Assembly (NCBI GenBank): GCA_014825775.1
Contig: MVAQ01000202.1
Location: forward strand, 1 to 40,170
DNA from: Krasilnikovozyma curviuscula
Taxonomy: Eukaryota; Basidiomycota; Tremellomycetes; Cystofilobasidiales; Mrakiaceae
Direction: 5' to 3'
DNA: 40,170 bases
Shown here: positions 11,292-23,512 of the stretch, piece by piece
How positions within the stretch are numbered: the first letter of the stretch is position 1
Layout: every line of letters begins with the position of its first letter
The notes under the pieces: generated by a model
What the model was told of the DNA's origin: nothing
What the model saw: the letters and a program-made list of their open reading frames with translations, nothing else
The model's database searches: none
Position numbers and translations under genes: made by a program

Positions 11292-13447
11292 CTAGTCATC
11301 ATCAGCGGTCCTGACCTTTTTTTGCTTCCTACTTCTCTGGTTGTTGTCTTTACTTGAAGACCCAATGTTCGCTTGATCGTGGATATCCTGCCAACACCAA
11401 CATTCGATCAGCTTTTGGTTGCCACCGTAAACGGAAATAGGGGAGAACGTACCATAACTGCAAGCCGTTTCGCAGTTGAGACCTTGTTGAGACTCTCAAG
11501 GACTTCTTCCTCCGGCATCTTGTATTCCTCGAGTTTCATCTCTGTGCCAAACAGTGAAAAGGACGAAATCGATCAGCCCACACAACTAAACACATTCCCT
11601 CTTCGAAAGATAAAAAGAAGCACTTACTGATACCCTCTTCGACACCAGCAACTAACTCGGTATCCCTCTCGGTAACAAAGCTGATGCCCACGCCACCTCG
11701 CCCAGCCCTTCCCGTCCTTCCAACACGATGTGTATACGCCTCCCAACCCCTTGGGAAATCCCAGTTGACAACCATTCCAACCTCGGGGATATCAAGTCCA
11801 CGGGAAGCGACGTCCGTTGCGATCAGCACAGGTATCTGGGACGCTCTGAACGAACGCAGAGCGGCCAGCCGTTGCGGCTGAGAGAGGTGTGAGTGAAGTG
11901 ATACGGAGGGTATGTACAGATGTTTAAGCAACGCGGATAAAGTCGTACATGTCGCTGGGTGGGTGACGAAGATGATTGTCTGAGGTGGCCAGGGTGGGTA
12001 CTTGTCCTCGTCAACGTCGTCGGCCAGTTTCTTCGCGCTGACCGACCTAGGCTTCAGCGGGTTTGCGCGAGACATGTGTTCAATTTGGGACGGTGGGTGA
12101 AGCAGAAGATAGTAGAGGTAAACTTCTCGGACGTGGGACGGGATGAAGAGGTAGTACTGCTTGAGGGACGCTGGTGTTGTAGTCCTAGTGCAAAGGGAAC
12201 AGAGATAGTCAGCTCAGGCTAGACCGTGGAGCTGGAAAAAAAATACTAACTCTCCAACAACCTTAAACACGAACGGCTTTCCTCTCCCTCCGTTGCCAGG
12301 CTTATCCTCCAACACCTTCACGGCCTCAGTTTCTGTCGCTGTGAATAGGCCCGTAGCATAAGATCCATCCTGGGGCAGTTTACTGAGAATATACGACAAG
12401 TCAGACGAGAATGTCGGCGTCAGGAGCATATCCGCTTCGTCAAGAATCTGGGTTTGCGAGAGAGTCGGCACATAGAAGTGAGTTCGCTGAGCTAATCACG
12501 TCAGAAAGATCTGAGGGGGAAATGCTGACCAGAGTCTTGACTCTTTCCAACCCCCATTCTCGGACACCTCCACCTTCCTCCTGGATCTTCAATAGATACA
12601 CAAGCCTACCCGGCGTCGCGACGACAATCTGTGGGTTCTCCGCAAGCGAGATGGACTGCTCAATGAAATCCATGCCACCTGTGATGGTGACGGTTTTGAT
12701 ACCTAGGGGATTGGAGAGGATTGATATTTGCGACGAGAGCTGGTACGCGAGCTCTCTGAGTAACAGAGCAAGAGAATGAGAATCAATGTCAGATATTAGA
12801 CTGTAGTAATGATAAAATAGAAAGAGTGAATCTTACCTAGTAGGAGCCAGGACAAGCCCAACTAACCCCCCGATATCTCTCAGGATGCCTTGCAGCATAG
12901 GCAGTGCGAACGCCAGTGTTTTCCCACTGCCAGTAGGTGAGATCCCAATGACACTCTTTCCCTCAAGTCCAGCTTTCAGGCAGCCACTCTGGATAGGGGT
13001 GGGGAGGCGGATGGAGAGAGTACCCATGGATGCGACTAGTGGGCGGGAAATACCTAACGAGGTGAAAGTTTCGGTCGGCGCTGTTGAGTGAGAGGAGAGC
13101 GGGTGAGCTGCTACTGAGGAAGAGGAAGAGTTTGGTTTCTGCTGAGTGAGTTGAGATCGTGGTTGTATTTTTATTCGTGAAGGTGCAGTTGAGAACGAGG
13201 GAGCGGCGGAAGGTGGTTCAGGTGAAGGGGAGAGGTTCACTCTTGACTTGAGATGTGTCTTACGAGACGATATAGAGCTGGTGTCACTGCCCAATACTGA
13301 TTCTGATTCTGATTCTGAATCTGGTTCTGATCTCGAGCCAGACGATGTTGCTGAATCCGAACCAGAGGCTGATGATTCTGCTCCGTCTGAAAGTGTGCCC
13401 GGGATTGGAGCTGCAGCTGCCCCAAGCTTTCTTTTGAGGGCAGGCAT
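11292..13447 (-). CDS. DBP8: DEAD-box RNA helicase, Dbp8/DDX49 type
   Basis: Exons 13447-12837, 12755-12530, 12447-12251, 12184-11628, 11541-11453 and 11387-11292 give 591 residues. Dbp8 and its animal relative DDX49 are nucleolar ATP-dependent helicases of small-subunit ribosome assembly. Motifs in order: TPIQ, SPTGSGKT (about 170-177), APTREL rebuilt across intron 1, TPGRL, DEAD (282-285), TAT in place of the usual SAT (315-317), ATDVASRGLDIP and HRVGRTGRAGRGG. The Dbp8 assignment, as opposed to other DEAD-box proteins, rests on the TGGMD block after motif Ia and on the C-terminal segment LEEYKMPEEEVLESLNKVS, which resembles DDX49. The first 120 residues are Ser/Glu/Asp-rich and disordered-looking. 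The C terminus is a basic tail (RSRKQKKVR), suitable for nucleolar or RNA binding. Confidence 0.88.
13297..13332 (-). repeat. Short Ser/Glu/Asp codon repeat in DBP8
   Basis: Imperfect hexamer repeat (plus strand GATTCT units) coding an alternating Ser-Glu/Asp stretch in the N-terminal tail of DBP8. Confidence 0.6.
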
Positions 13448-14711
13448 GGGATTCAAAGCAACAGAAAGGGGAGGGGAAGAAGGTTGAGACGGAAGTGTAG
13501 ATTTGAATGGTCGTCTTCGTCGTCAAAGGAGAGAATTGTAAACAAGTTGAAACGGCGAGCAAGTTTTACCCACGCCACACTTGATGGCACCACCTCCCAT
13601 TTTGCAGCCAATCTTTCTTCAGCAGGGAGTTATAAGCAGTGGATTATGTACCAGGTGGAGAGGTGTGCCAAGGTGACCAAGACTGAGCGTCTAAAAACAC
13701 CAGATTTACTCCTCTGAGCTGGCTGTGGGGCGACATCGCTCCGCTGGACTATCTCAGTCAATTTGAGGACTTCAAAGACCATAGGAGATGGGTCAGAGAA
13801 CCAAAGAAATAGAGACAAAGAAATAGAGGGAAGAAATTATCGTAGCCTACCAGTGGACCTTGACAGCATCGCCGAAAACAGCCCACGCTATCAATCTTTT
13901 AATCAGAGCGCAATGCACCGCTTCTTCACCGAGCTCTGACAAGTGATACGAAGCATCGCCAGCTTCCCTAGGGATAAATTGATCGAGCAGTCTTCATTTT
14001 GGTCTTCTAACCAGCCAATTTCTTGTCAGCGACGATTGATGCTTTACCCTTCTTGTTCTTCTTGCGCAGTTGCAATGATCATGATCTCATTACCTTAACA
14101 GATTCATCTTCTCTTCTCTTTCCTCTTGTTAAACTACCTGTCTGGTAAACTCTGCTTCCGACCCTACCAGTTCATGGTACAGAGCGAAAGATGTGACTAC
14201 TTATGTTTCTTAAAGCTCTATGTACACAGCGTTATCTCATCTCGTTCACATCGGACGGTGAATCGCTGTGAGACTTTATTGTCAATCCTGTAGATCAATC
14301 GCTCCTAAAACTATCAATCTCTATCTGCTTGTACTTTGAAACGGTTTCAGGGTTCTGACTGAATATCCTTTCACTGAGCGAAGTGTATTTGACATTTTTG
14401 GCATTCGAGTAACCCTTCTCCTTTATCAGAGGAGCTTGCCCAATCGCTCATATGTGGAATACATAGCATCTAGACGTACAAAATTCTCGAGAAAGAACAA
14501 GAACAAATAAACCAGGGTGAAAACCTCAAGACAAAGATCTTGCGATGTAGCAGAATGAATGTGCAACTGATAATGACAAGATACAACTATGTACTCGGTA
14601 TTGTGATGACAAATATCTTTACTCCATCGTCAAGCAAAACTTTGAATGAGAAACAATCAAGAGAATCAAAAACGAAACATCGCCCTATCGCACACAGCAC
14701 CAGAATGGCCC
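13448..14711. other. Gene-free interval of 1.26 kb, DBP8 to SMC4
   Basis: The longest stretch without a recognisable gene. It must contain the DBP8 promoter and the SMC4 3' end, but that does not need 1.2 kb. Both strands hold only short open frames (longest about 112 codons at 14540-14878, which overlaps the SMC4 last exon). I looked for tRNA B-box sequences, snRNA, 5S and SRP signatures and saw none. The middle part (14040-14160) has pyrimidine-rich stretches ending in CAG that resemble intron ends, so a spliced non-coding transcript is possible but not shown. Confidence 0.5.
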
Positions 14712-17700
14712 CTACGACGACACTTCCACAATCCTGTTCGCTTTCTCTCCTCCAGCTATCGCCTTTTGAGCGTTGGCAGGCCTCGATCGCGATTTGCTTT
14801 TCTCCTTACCTTGAGACTCAAGTGGCTATAAGAAGGAAGAGACTAGTCAGAATTTTCGATCGGCTCTCACAGAGATGAGATCTAATGCTTACGGAGTTAT
14901 AGATTGCGATGGACTTGGTTGCGTTGTTGGTCTTGTAAATACCGACACTACGTTCAAAAAAAGAGTCAGCTATGTATAATTTTGGCAATTGAAACATTGC
15001 ACACTTACAGGTAGTTGGACAATTCGAACATATCGTTTCTGAGCGAGATAACAATGAACTGCGCCGATTTGGTTCGTTCTCTAATGTAGTTCGCGATGAT
15101 ACTAACGTTTCTGAAATCCAAAGCTAAGTGGGAAAGCAAGCAAGTTTTAAGTCACTTGAGCGTACAGAGAATTAAAGAAAAATCATCTAGAACTCACCAG
15201 CATCAATCTCGTCCATGAAGTACAGCGGAGTTGGCTTGAAGACTTGAAGCGCAAAGACTAAAGCGAGGGATGACAGAGTCTTCTCACCACCAGAGAGGTT
15301 AGAAATGTTCTTCCAGGACTTCTTTGGTGGCATGACACTGAAGATGATTCCTTCTGAGAATGGATCCAGACTGTCAACGAGTTCAAGCTCAGCAAGACCA
15401 CCAAGAGTGATGAGCTGTGAGGACAAAGAGAGAGTCACAATCAGTAAGCAAAATTAGCGACATTGGGAAGAGGCTTAAAAAGGAAACCTACCTGATACAT
15501 TTCTTTCAACTTGGAAGAAATGGAACTAAACCCGCTCATGAACTCATGATGTCTAGTCTGCCTCAGCTCGTCGTACTGCTTCTTTCCAGCATCACGCTCA
15601 TTGGTAGCCTTCTCCAACTCAGCTGATCGGTCGTCGAATTCTTTTTGACGCTTTCGGTATTCCATGAGGACAGACATGTTCGGCTTCGATCGGTTGACAC
15701 GGTCTGGCGAAATACAAGATTTCAGAGAAACGTGCAAGAACTCGGCACGAAGCTACTCACCTTCGAGATTCGCAACATCACCCTGCAAGTCATCACGTTT
15801 CAGGTCCTGGAGCTCTTCATCACTGTAGAGTTCCAAAGTAGCACTCTGTTTGGATTTACGACTCAGGGCTGGAATGGCTTCTTCTCCTTCTGCACCTTCC
15901 GCGGGCGCTGGTGCCTCCTCTTCATCTTCTTCATCATCACTGCGTGTGAAACGGGCTGGGATCAGAAGGAGGACTTCTGGGATAATGTTTGAGATATTAC
16001 TCACTCGACTTCCTGTAACTCGAGGTCACTGCTCTTCTCAACCCAGTGATCGTGTGACTTTTTGAAATCTTTATGAGACTTTCCATAGTCGGCAATCTGC
16101 TGCTGAAGGGCAAGCTAAAATGTCGAAGTTTTGTCAGCGAGACCATTCCTGTAGAAGAGGTCATTCATGCCACTTACCTCCTTCTGACGGAAAGCGGTGG
16201 TGCTCTCTTCCAGCTCGTCCAAAACGGACTTAGCAGTGGTTAAATCCTCCTCCAGATTTCCCAAAGCACCAATAGCTTCATTAACCTGAGTACTAATCTG
16301 ATGCAGTTCAGCACCACATGCTTGCAAGTCTGACTCGAAGACAGCGATCTCCTCGTCGAGTGCTTCGATCTTGATGTTGGCGTTGGCGATAGACTTGGTG
16401 AGCTTCTCAGAATCATTCTCAGCTTTCGCTTGGCCAACTTCCGCTTTTGTGATCTTGTCATTAGCCATCTGGATGAGTTCACGAGTTCCGTCGACCTTAG
16501 ATTTCTGCACTCGAAGCCTAGTTCCACCGATCTCAAGAATCTTCTCCTGAAGCTGTTTGATTTCGTCTTCGATAGCCTTGGACTTCTTTCGAAGTTGATC
16601 GACCTCTTTCTGACTCTTGGCGATGTCTTTCTCCAGTAACTTGATATGTTGTTCATCGCCATCGTCAGGCTCACTTTGCTCTCTGTTGAAAGTACAGTCA
16701 GTGACCAAAATGAAGAGTTACAACAATTTGAATTGGCTTACCGAAGCTCTGACACTCTCTTCTCAGCTTCAGCGACCCTCTTCTCACCATTCCGAACATC
16801 CAGCTCAAACTTTGTCATGGCAATTTCAAGTTGAGGGATCTCCTTCTGTAATTTCACAATGACCCCTTGAAGCTCCTTTACTTCTACCTGATGCTGGGCC
16901 CAGTCTTTCTGAGCTTCATCACTTTCACGCTCAATCTTCTCGATCACCTTGGGTTCCATTTTGTTAGCGGCAGCCAGTTTAGAGCTCATTCCACCCTTCA
17001 TGACTCTTGTACCACCGCCAGACATAGCACCAGAGGACTCAATCAATTCACCAGCCAGAGTGACGACTCTCCACCGTTGAGAACCACCATAAGCCAGCCG
17101 ATTCGCTTGAGCTAAATCAGTCGCGACCAGGGTGTTTCGTAGAGCTTTGAAAAATGCTGGTCGGAATTTCTCCTCACGAGGCTTGACAAGGTCGAACAAC
17201 CTTGGGGCATTTTCAGGTGTTTGGATGGATTTGATAGGATCACTTGGCAACTTCTCAAGCGCAATGATAGTTGCTCTACCGGCGCCGGATTTTCTAAGGT
17301 GGTCGATACAAGCTTGGGCACCTTTGAGAGTGTCCGTGATGAGGTTGTTGAGGGCACCACAGGCAGTTGTGATCGCAATATCGTACTTGTCATCGATGGT
17401 TCCGAGATCACCAAGACGACCCTTACAGATGGAAAACGACTGTCAGAATCAAACTCTCCGACTAAATCAGTGGATCGATGAACTCACATGGAAGTCATCG
17501 ATACGACCCAGGTCTTTGAGTTTGGTAAGGGTATCGAGGACTTTATTCTCTGATTGTTTGGAGGAGAGAGAGGCCTTTGCCTCGTCGGCTCTAGAACGAG
17601 AAGAAGAGACCTTGGCTTTGATCTTGGATCCTTCCTTGTTCAGATCCTGCACAGTTATGAAGTAATGTCAGCAGTGGTTGGACAACTTTCAACGAAGTGA

Positions 17701-20416
17701 TAACCAGCAGGGCTCACTTCAAGCATCATCTCACTCTTCGCCAGCTCCTTCTCTTTATTAGCCTTCTCTTTCTTCAAGTTTACTAGACTCTCTTTCTTTT
17801 CCCTTCCACCTTCGACGAGCTCCTTCAGTGCCTTCTCCGCTTCGTCAGCAGAAGCCTTCGCGTTAAGCGCCTTATCCTCGAGGATGCTCTTCTCAGATAC
17901 GGCGACGTCCAGCAGGTTCTGGGCCGACGCGATCTTCGATGCCCACGGCTGGAGCTCTTTCTGCTTTGTTTCGATCTGCGTTGTAAATACCGCCGTCTTG
18001 TCTATTGATCGCAACACACACACAAGCGTGAGAGGGAAGTGGTGAGCTGTGAAGAAGAGGCGACAAACTACTGACCTTTCAGACCATCACGGATCTCGTC
18101 CAACTCCTGCTCTTCACCAACCAAACGCTTTTCGAGTTTAACAACGACTCCTTTTTCTTTTTCAATTGTCTCCTCGTGGTTTTTAATCCAGCTCTGGGCT
18201 TCACTGAGTGCATGAGAATCCTGCATCATTTATAAAACCTATCATGAGTAAACGGCTCTAGTAAACAAAGAGACGAGGGAGGAAGATAGTTCTTACATCC
18301 ACTACAGCCTTGGCCAACTTCTTCTTTTTGGTCGCGCTGGCCTTCTTCCTCTCGTCCAACGAAACCTGCTCCTTCTCGTGGATCGCAAGCTGTTTCCTCA
18401 ATGTATCTGTCTGGGTCTTGACCTCCTGTAAGCCCACCCGCAACGGACAATAGTACCTCGAATCAGCATTGTGAAAAGTAATTAACAATAGATGTGCCAA
18501 AGGTGACGTACGACGTAGATATCGTGCTGCTCCTGATACTGAGCTTTCATGTTCTCGACCTCAGCGATGTTGCCCTCGTTCGCCTCCTGCTCCGCAGCTA
18601 ACAATACGTTCGCTTCGTCCTATTAAAACCAATGAACCACCACCCAAGTTGTCACTGGTTAGACTTGGAAATACATAGAGAGGGAGAATGGAGAGAACGT
18701 ACCAATCGGCCCTGGACGACGCTGATGTTCTTTCGCAGGGTGTATTGATGGAATTGGTACAAGACGGACTGACGACGTGTGAGTTCGTTCATGTCCCTCA
18801 AGTAGTCCTCCGCCTCCGTCTTCTTGTCCTGCATGTCGCCAAACAATGAAAACCCCAATATCAGCATTCTCGCAGCCTTCAGTCCTCCACAGCAAGAGGT
18901 AGCAAATGAAGATTTTTTTTTCCCTTTGCACTAACCTTTAACGAATTCAGTTCTCTGAGCACAATGCCGACTCTGCCCTTCATGACGCCCATCACCTCGT
19001 TCCTCTCCTCGACAATCTTCGCAGCCTCTTCAATGGGCGTCTTGTATTTGGAGGTACCGATGATGTCTTCGAGGTACTCAAGGAGGCCATCCTCGTGTTC
19101 CGATGGCGCTTTGGGCTTAAGCAGCGCAATGGACTCGACCTCGCCCTACTCGATGAAGCAAGCTCTCTGTGAGTCTTCGACTCAGAGAGAAGGGGTTGCG
19201 GAAAAAGAACGAACCTGGAGGATCAAGAACCGTTTGTGGCCGAGGTCAATGCCTTTGCTCTTGAGCAAGTCGACGACCTTTTCTCTCGACGACTTCTTGT
19301 TGTTGACGTAGTAGTCGGATTTACTCTCCCTGTCCGCCGTTCGGGAGACGACGAGGTCCGAGCCGTCGACTTTGACATATTCATCCTTCCCGGGCTAACC
19401 AAAACAAAAAAGTAAAACATCTTACGTTACGTTCAAAGACGAAGAGAGGGCTGAGTGTTTGGTGGCGAACACTGACCAGGTCGATTATTGTTTGGAAATG
19501 GACGGCCACTTCACAGTAGTCGATGTCTTCACCGTCAGCTGACGAGTTATGTATCAGTTCGGCAAGCTTCGATTGTCTCATCTTCGACGCCCTGTATCCA
19601 AACTTTTCGACCACCAAAAGAACACGTCGAGCGGAAAAAAAATCAGTCAACCAAAACGCGAGCACGCCCGCAGGGAAAAATGGAGATTGTGAAACGTACG
19701 ACAAACAACAGAGCATCAATGGTGTTACTCTTCCCACTACCGTTAGGTCCAACAATCGCACTGAAGCTCTTGTGGAAGGGCCCAATCTCCTGTCTGCCGC
19801 CATACGACTTGAAGTTTGTGAGGACGAGCTTATGGATGATGAGACGAGGTTCAGCCGGCTGTGGTGCCGCCAGTTTCGGTGGTGGTGGGAGAGGTGTACC
19901 ATGATACTGTGTGAAAGGCGTTCGAGGGGGGCCACCTCGAGGCTGGGTTTGTTGGGGCCGCTTCGTCGTTGTGGTTGCGGTGGGTGTAGCTGCTGCCGCT
20001 GGATGAGGAGGACGGGGCTTTGTTGGGGTCGAGAGGGATGGGGGAACTTGGATTCCAGTCAGAGTGGCATTACCAGCTTCATCGTCTTGGTCTTCTTCTT
20101 CTTCTGTGTCTGTCTGCTGCTGCTGCACTTGGGATGTTTGTTGAGGCTCCTTGTAGTCCAGCACAGAGTCGTTTCCTGCCTCACTCGCTGCTTCAGACTC
20201 GGATGCCTCGTCCAAGGTATCAGAGAGGATGCTGTCGTTCCCTACTGCTGTGGTGCGGGCCGATGCTGCTGCTGCTGTCGCTGGTTCTGCTTCGTCCTCT
20301 TCGTCGTCGGTGTCGACCACGGCAGGCTTCTTCCTCGAGACTCTCCTGATTCCTTTCCTGGGTGTAGACCCATTTGACGAGACGGTAGAGAGCCTAGCTG
20401 AAGACCTCGTAGGCAT
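14712..20416 (-). CDS. SMC4: Condensin subunit SMC4
   Basis: Nineteen exons: 20416-19700, 19602-19477, 19394-19215, 19145-18936, 18828-18703, 18619-18512, 18425-18297, 18220-18076, 18001-17718, 17646-17488, 17421-16742, 16682-16178, 16114-16005, 15939-15761, 15703-15492, 15414-15198, 15123-15009, 14947-14893, 14825-14712, giving 1,456 residues. SMC4 pairs with SMC2 in condensin, the ATPase that compacts mitotic chromosomes. After an acidic, Ser-rich tail of about 180 residues come the SMC4-type [16 protein letters not shown] block, Walker A GPNGSGKS (223-230) and [11 protein letters not shown] long coiled coil follows, then the hinge (from about 728, [14 protein letters not shown], with [14 protein letters not shown] after it), a second coiled coil, the signature LSGGEK (about 1331) and Walker [11 protein letters not shown] (to 1363). 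Length fits the family. An acidic insert (about 1160-1186) interrupts the C-terminal half. Several joins are confirmed by motifs rebuilt across introns. It shares a 588-nt divergent interval with the next gene. Confidence 0.95.
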
Positions 20417-21004
20417 GGCTACAATGCTGGACAACTTGACGATAGACTTGAACGGGGTCTCTGGTTGAAGAGAAGGAGGCCACTTTGTTTTTTGAGCCAG
20501 ACGCGTGCGGGTTTTTTTATTCGGGTTTTCAAGATTGTTTTTCCTGGAGAAGAACCATATACATCGAGCCTGCGATTACGATATATTACCCATTTCCGAT
20601 GGTTTTAGATCTCCCAGGACTTCTTAAGTTCACATCTGTCGAACTTGCGGCAGCGCGCCTGCTCTTTCTCGACCTGCTCCTAGTCAGCCACCCTATCTGA
20701 TATCCACCTCATCCTTGTCATCTCGAGTAGACAATGTCATAGTCCGATATTCTGATTCGAATGACCCTGTATCCTCTGTCTCGATTTGCGTGTCTGTGTG
20801 GCAGGCCGACTTAGCCTGTCCGACCCACTGCATCCGCACCCGCCCTTTTGCGTCCTTTGCAAGTTTCAGTCAGTCGCCCTTCCCTCCCCATCGTGCTCTC
20901 TCTTGCGCCGAATCCCTGTCGTTCAGCTCTACATACTCGCACCCCCTTTCGTTGCCAGCTGCTCTGACACATAGTCCCATACTCGTCGGCGGCCCCTTCC
21001 AGGG
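20417..21004. promoter_or_regulatory. Divergent intergenic region, SMC4 and PC-esterase gene
   Basis: 588 nt between two start codons that point away from each other, so it should contain both promoters. The right half is pyrimidine-rich on the plus strand, as is common for leaders of fungal genes. No specific factor site is claimed. Confidence 0.5.
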
Positions 21005-23512
21005 ATGAACAGACATCCGGCGACAGCTCGCGCTTCACAGCCCACAGCACCACCCCCGACGTCGACACAGGACTACCCAGACAGCCCTAAGACCCTCAAA
21101 CCACATCGGGGATTCAAGAGGAAGGTGAGATAGTGCTCTGAGATTTCTACTTGTCGTCCGCTTCAACTCACCTCCCGACCCATCGTCGCCTTTGTTTCGA
21201 TTTCGCAGCGCACGATATTCTGGCTCTCGCTTGCCGTCGTCCTCATTTGGGTCCTCAGAGTCTTCAAAGTCGTATCGTTAGTCCCCAAACCTCCCCCCGT
21301 ACATTTGGTTTGCCCTTCCATTCTGAATCTTGCTTCCTCTCCCTCGCTCCTGCTCAACATAGCCCTACTCAAATCAAATACATCCCCCCAACATTCACAC
21401 GTCCATCTTTCACCAAACCGACATTTACGAAACCTTCCTTCAGCAGACCCACTCTAGGGAAGGATGTCGACTCTTTCAAAAGGTATGTGTCCACACCTTC
21501 TACATCTCGAATACTCAAACAACCCCCTTGCTCCTTGCCCGCTATCGTGGATTATATAAATACACCCATTGTGTTAAACAAGCGCTGATCTTTGTATTTG
21601 CTTCAGCTGGATATCGGGTGGCGGTGACAAGAAGGTGCCTTGGAGGATAGCGCAGGAAAGGTACTGTAAATTGCAGGAGCTCGATGAAGGTCACTGGATA
21701 CCCAAGGCCAGCATAGCGTCGTCTGTTGAGGAGGTTATCAAAAGCCAATACGGCTCTCAGGCGCATCGGCGTCTCGACTACCCTGATAAACGGTAATGTC
21801 GCTGACAGCCCTTTCCCCCTCTCATACTGTCTAACCTTCGCTTGCGGTATCAACACTCAGATTCCAGCACGCCTCAGGCTTATACGCCATGGGCCCTTCA
21901 CCGGAAACATACCTCGCGTCGGTCTACCCGCGGACGACGCTTCTCAACGGAGACATACCGACGCAAGTGGGCATCGACGAAGAGCGCCTCGTCAACGTAT
22001 CGAACTGGGAGTGGCGGCCGAGAAACTGTAATGTCAGGCCATGGAACTGGACGCGCCTCGTCCGGCGGTTGCTGCAGAGCAAAACGGGCCTGGTCGTATT
22101 TGGTGGTACGTTCGCAGCTAGTTGTGGAAATTCTCTACCTTTGAATAGTATTCAAGCGGACCTGAATCATTCCTTTTGACCTTTGGTGGGGGTAACAGAT
22201 TCCATCTCTGGGCAACACTTTGATTCCATTGCGTTTTACTTGGGCAACGACGGTCCCATCTACGAAGAATTCAATGGGATCGCCAATTCGGCTGATCTCC
22301 CTCGTCGTCTGTACGTTCTCTCCTTACCTCTCTTCTTCATTATCTTAAGAGCCTGATCCTTCTCTCGCCATATACAGCGTCTTCGACCCGACCCACCCGC
22401 AGTCCAAGACAGTGCTAGACAACCTCCTCCTTCACCCAACCCGCCAAGCCCAAATCTCCCGCGGAGAAAATATCACCCTTGCCTTTTTTCATCGCGATGA
22501 CTTGTCCGCAACACGAGACGAGCTTGTGAAGTACCAGGAGCGGCTAGGGTTCCCCAAGGACTCATTTGCCCCTGGAGCCGGCGACCATATCTATGATTTC
22601 TTTTCGATTCTGAAGAACTTGCTCGAGCTAGGTGCCGGGGAGACTGAAGGTATAGGCGAGAAAAAGTGGCCGAGCGTCGCGTGGAACGCGAGCAGGACGT
22701 ATGAGGGCGATGGCGACGGTTGGAAGCCGTCGTTCTTAATCAAAAAGTGAGGGGGCTCTCTTTTCCTTCCTGTTTATCCTGTCATTTCTACTGATACTGA
22801 ACGTGTCCAATTTATGTATTGTGTATAGTACTGGTGCGCACTGGGTGCTGAACAGAGTCCAGAGAGGAAATTTGGGGCAGGATGCTATGAATTTGTTGTA
22901 CAACTACGCTGTAAGGAGCACCCTTTTTGCGCCACTCAAACTGTTCCGTTGTGTATTCTGACTCTTGCTTATGATTCAAAGGCTCGACGAAGTATCGAGC
23001 GTATCTCTAGCCTCGATGGAGAAGTCATCTTGATGTACCGTGCAACGAATGTCGCACACAAAGTACGCATGATCTCCTTTTCACCTCTTCCACCGTGTAA
23101 TCACTAATATCTTATCTCTCTTTAGAGTTGCTGGGACTACTCTCAACCAGCCGAGACGTACCCTCTGAGTCCCACAGACTCCGCCTATGGATGGGACACC
23201 TTTCCGTACCTCAACAGCGTGTGGAAGAAGGCGATACAGTCGATCCAACGGAAGGATAAAACCATCGCGCTATACTTCGAGTTCGATAACATGCTGTCGC
23301 ATCGTCCTGATGCCCATCGGTAAGCGAAAAACCAATTTCCGTCCCGACCTGTGCAAGGGGCTGATGAACAATTGGTCGTTTACGATAGGTGGCCTTGGTC
23401 CGCAGGGGAGACTCTCAACATGCCGATTGACTGTCTGCATTTGACTCTTCCGGGCCCCATTGACTACTGGTTGACTTGGCCTGCCCACGTCATTGAAGAG
23501 GAGGGGTTGTGA
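21005..23512 (+). CDS. PC-esterase (SGNH-like) family type II membrane protein
   Basis: Eleven exons: 21005-21124, 21209-21276, 21363-21482, 21607-21792, 21861-22105, 22199-22310, 22378-22746, 22829-22910, 22982-23062, 23126-23319, 23389-23512, giving 566 residues. A basic cytosolic N terminus precedes one membrane segment (about 42-58, TIFWLSLAVVLIWVL), so the rest should face the Golgi or cell exterior. The body has the marks of the PC-esterase/TBL family: WEWRPRNC, VVFGDSISGQ with the GDS serine (D247, S248), and near the end DCLHLTLPGPIDYW with the Asp-x-x-His pair (D540, H543). Related plant and fungal proteins transfer or remove O-acetyl groups on polysaccharides. The substrate here is unknown. 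N-glycosylation-like NxS/T sites occur in the lumenal part. The codon for the GDS aspartate is split by intron 5, which supports the model. Confidence 0.8.

Noticed and set aside
13630..13818. Minus-strand frame of 62 codons in the DBP8-SMC4 gap
   Set aside because: Short, no recognisable motif, and no convincing splice partners upstream or downstream.
14600..14612. GTGATGA sequence resembling a snoRNA C box
   Set aside because: No D box (CTGA) at a suitable distance downstream and no terminal stem was seen.
19523..20377. Plus-strand frame of 284 codons opposite SMC4 exon 1
   Set aside because: Antisense shadow of the SMC4 N terminus; Cys/Leu-rich translation comes from the reverse of Ser/Ala/Asp codons.
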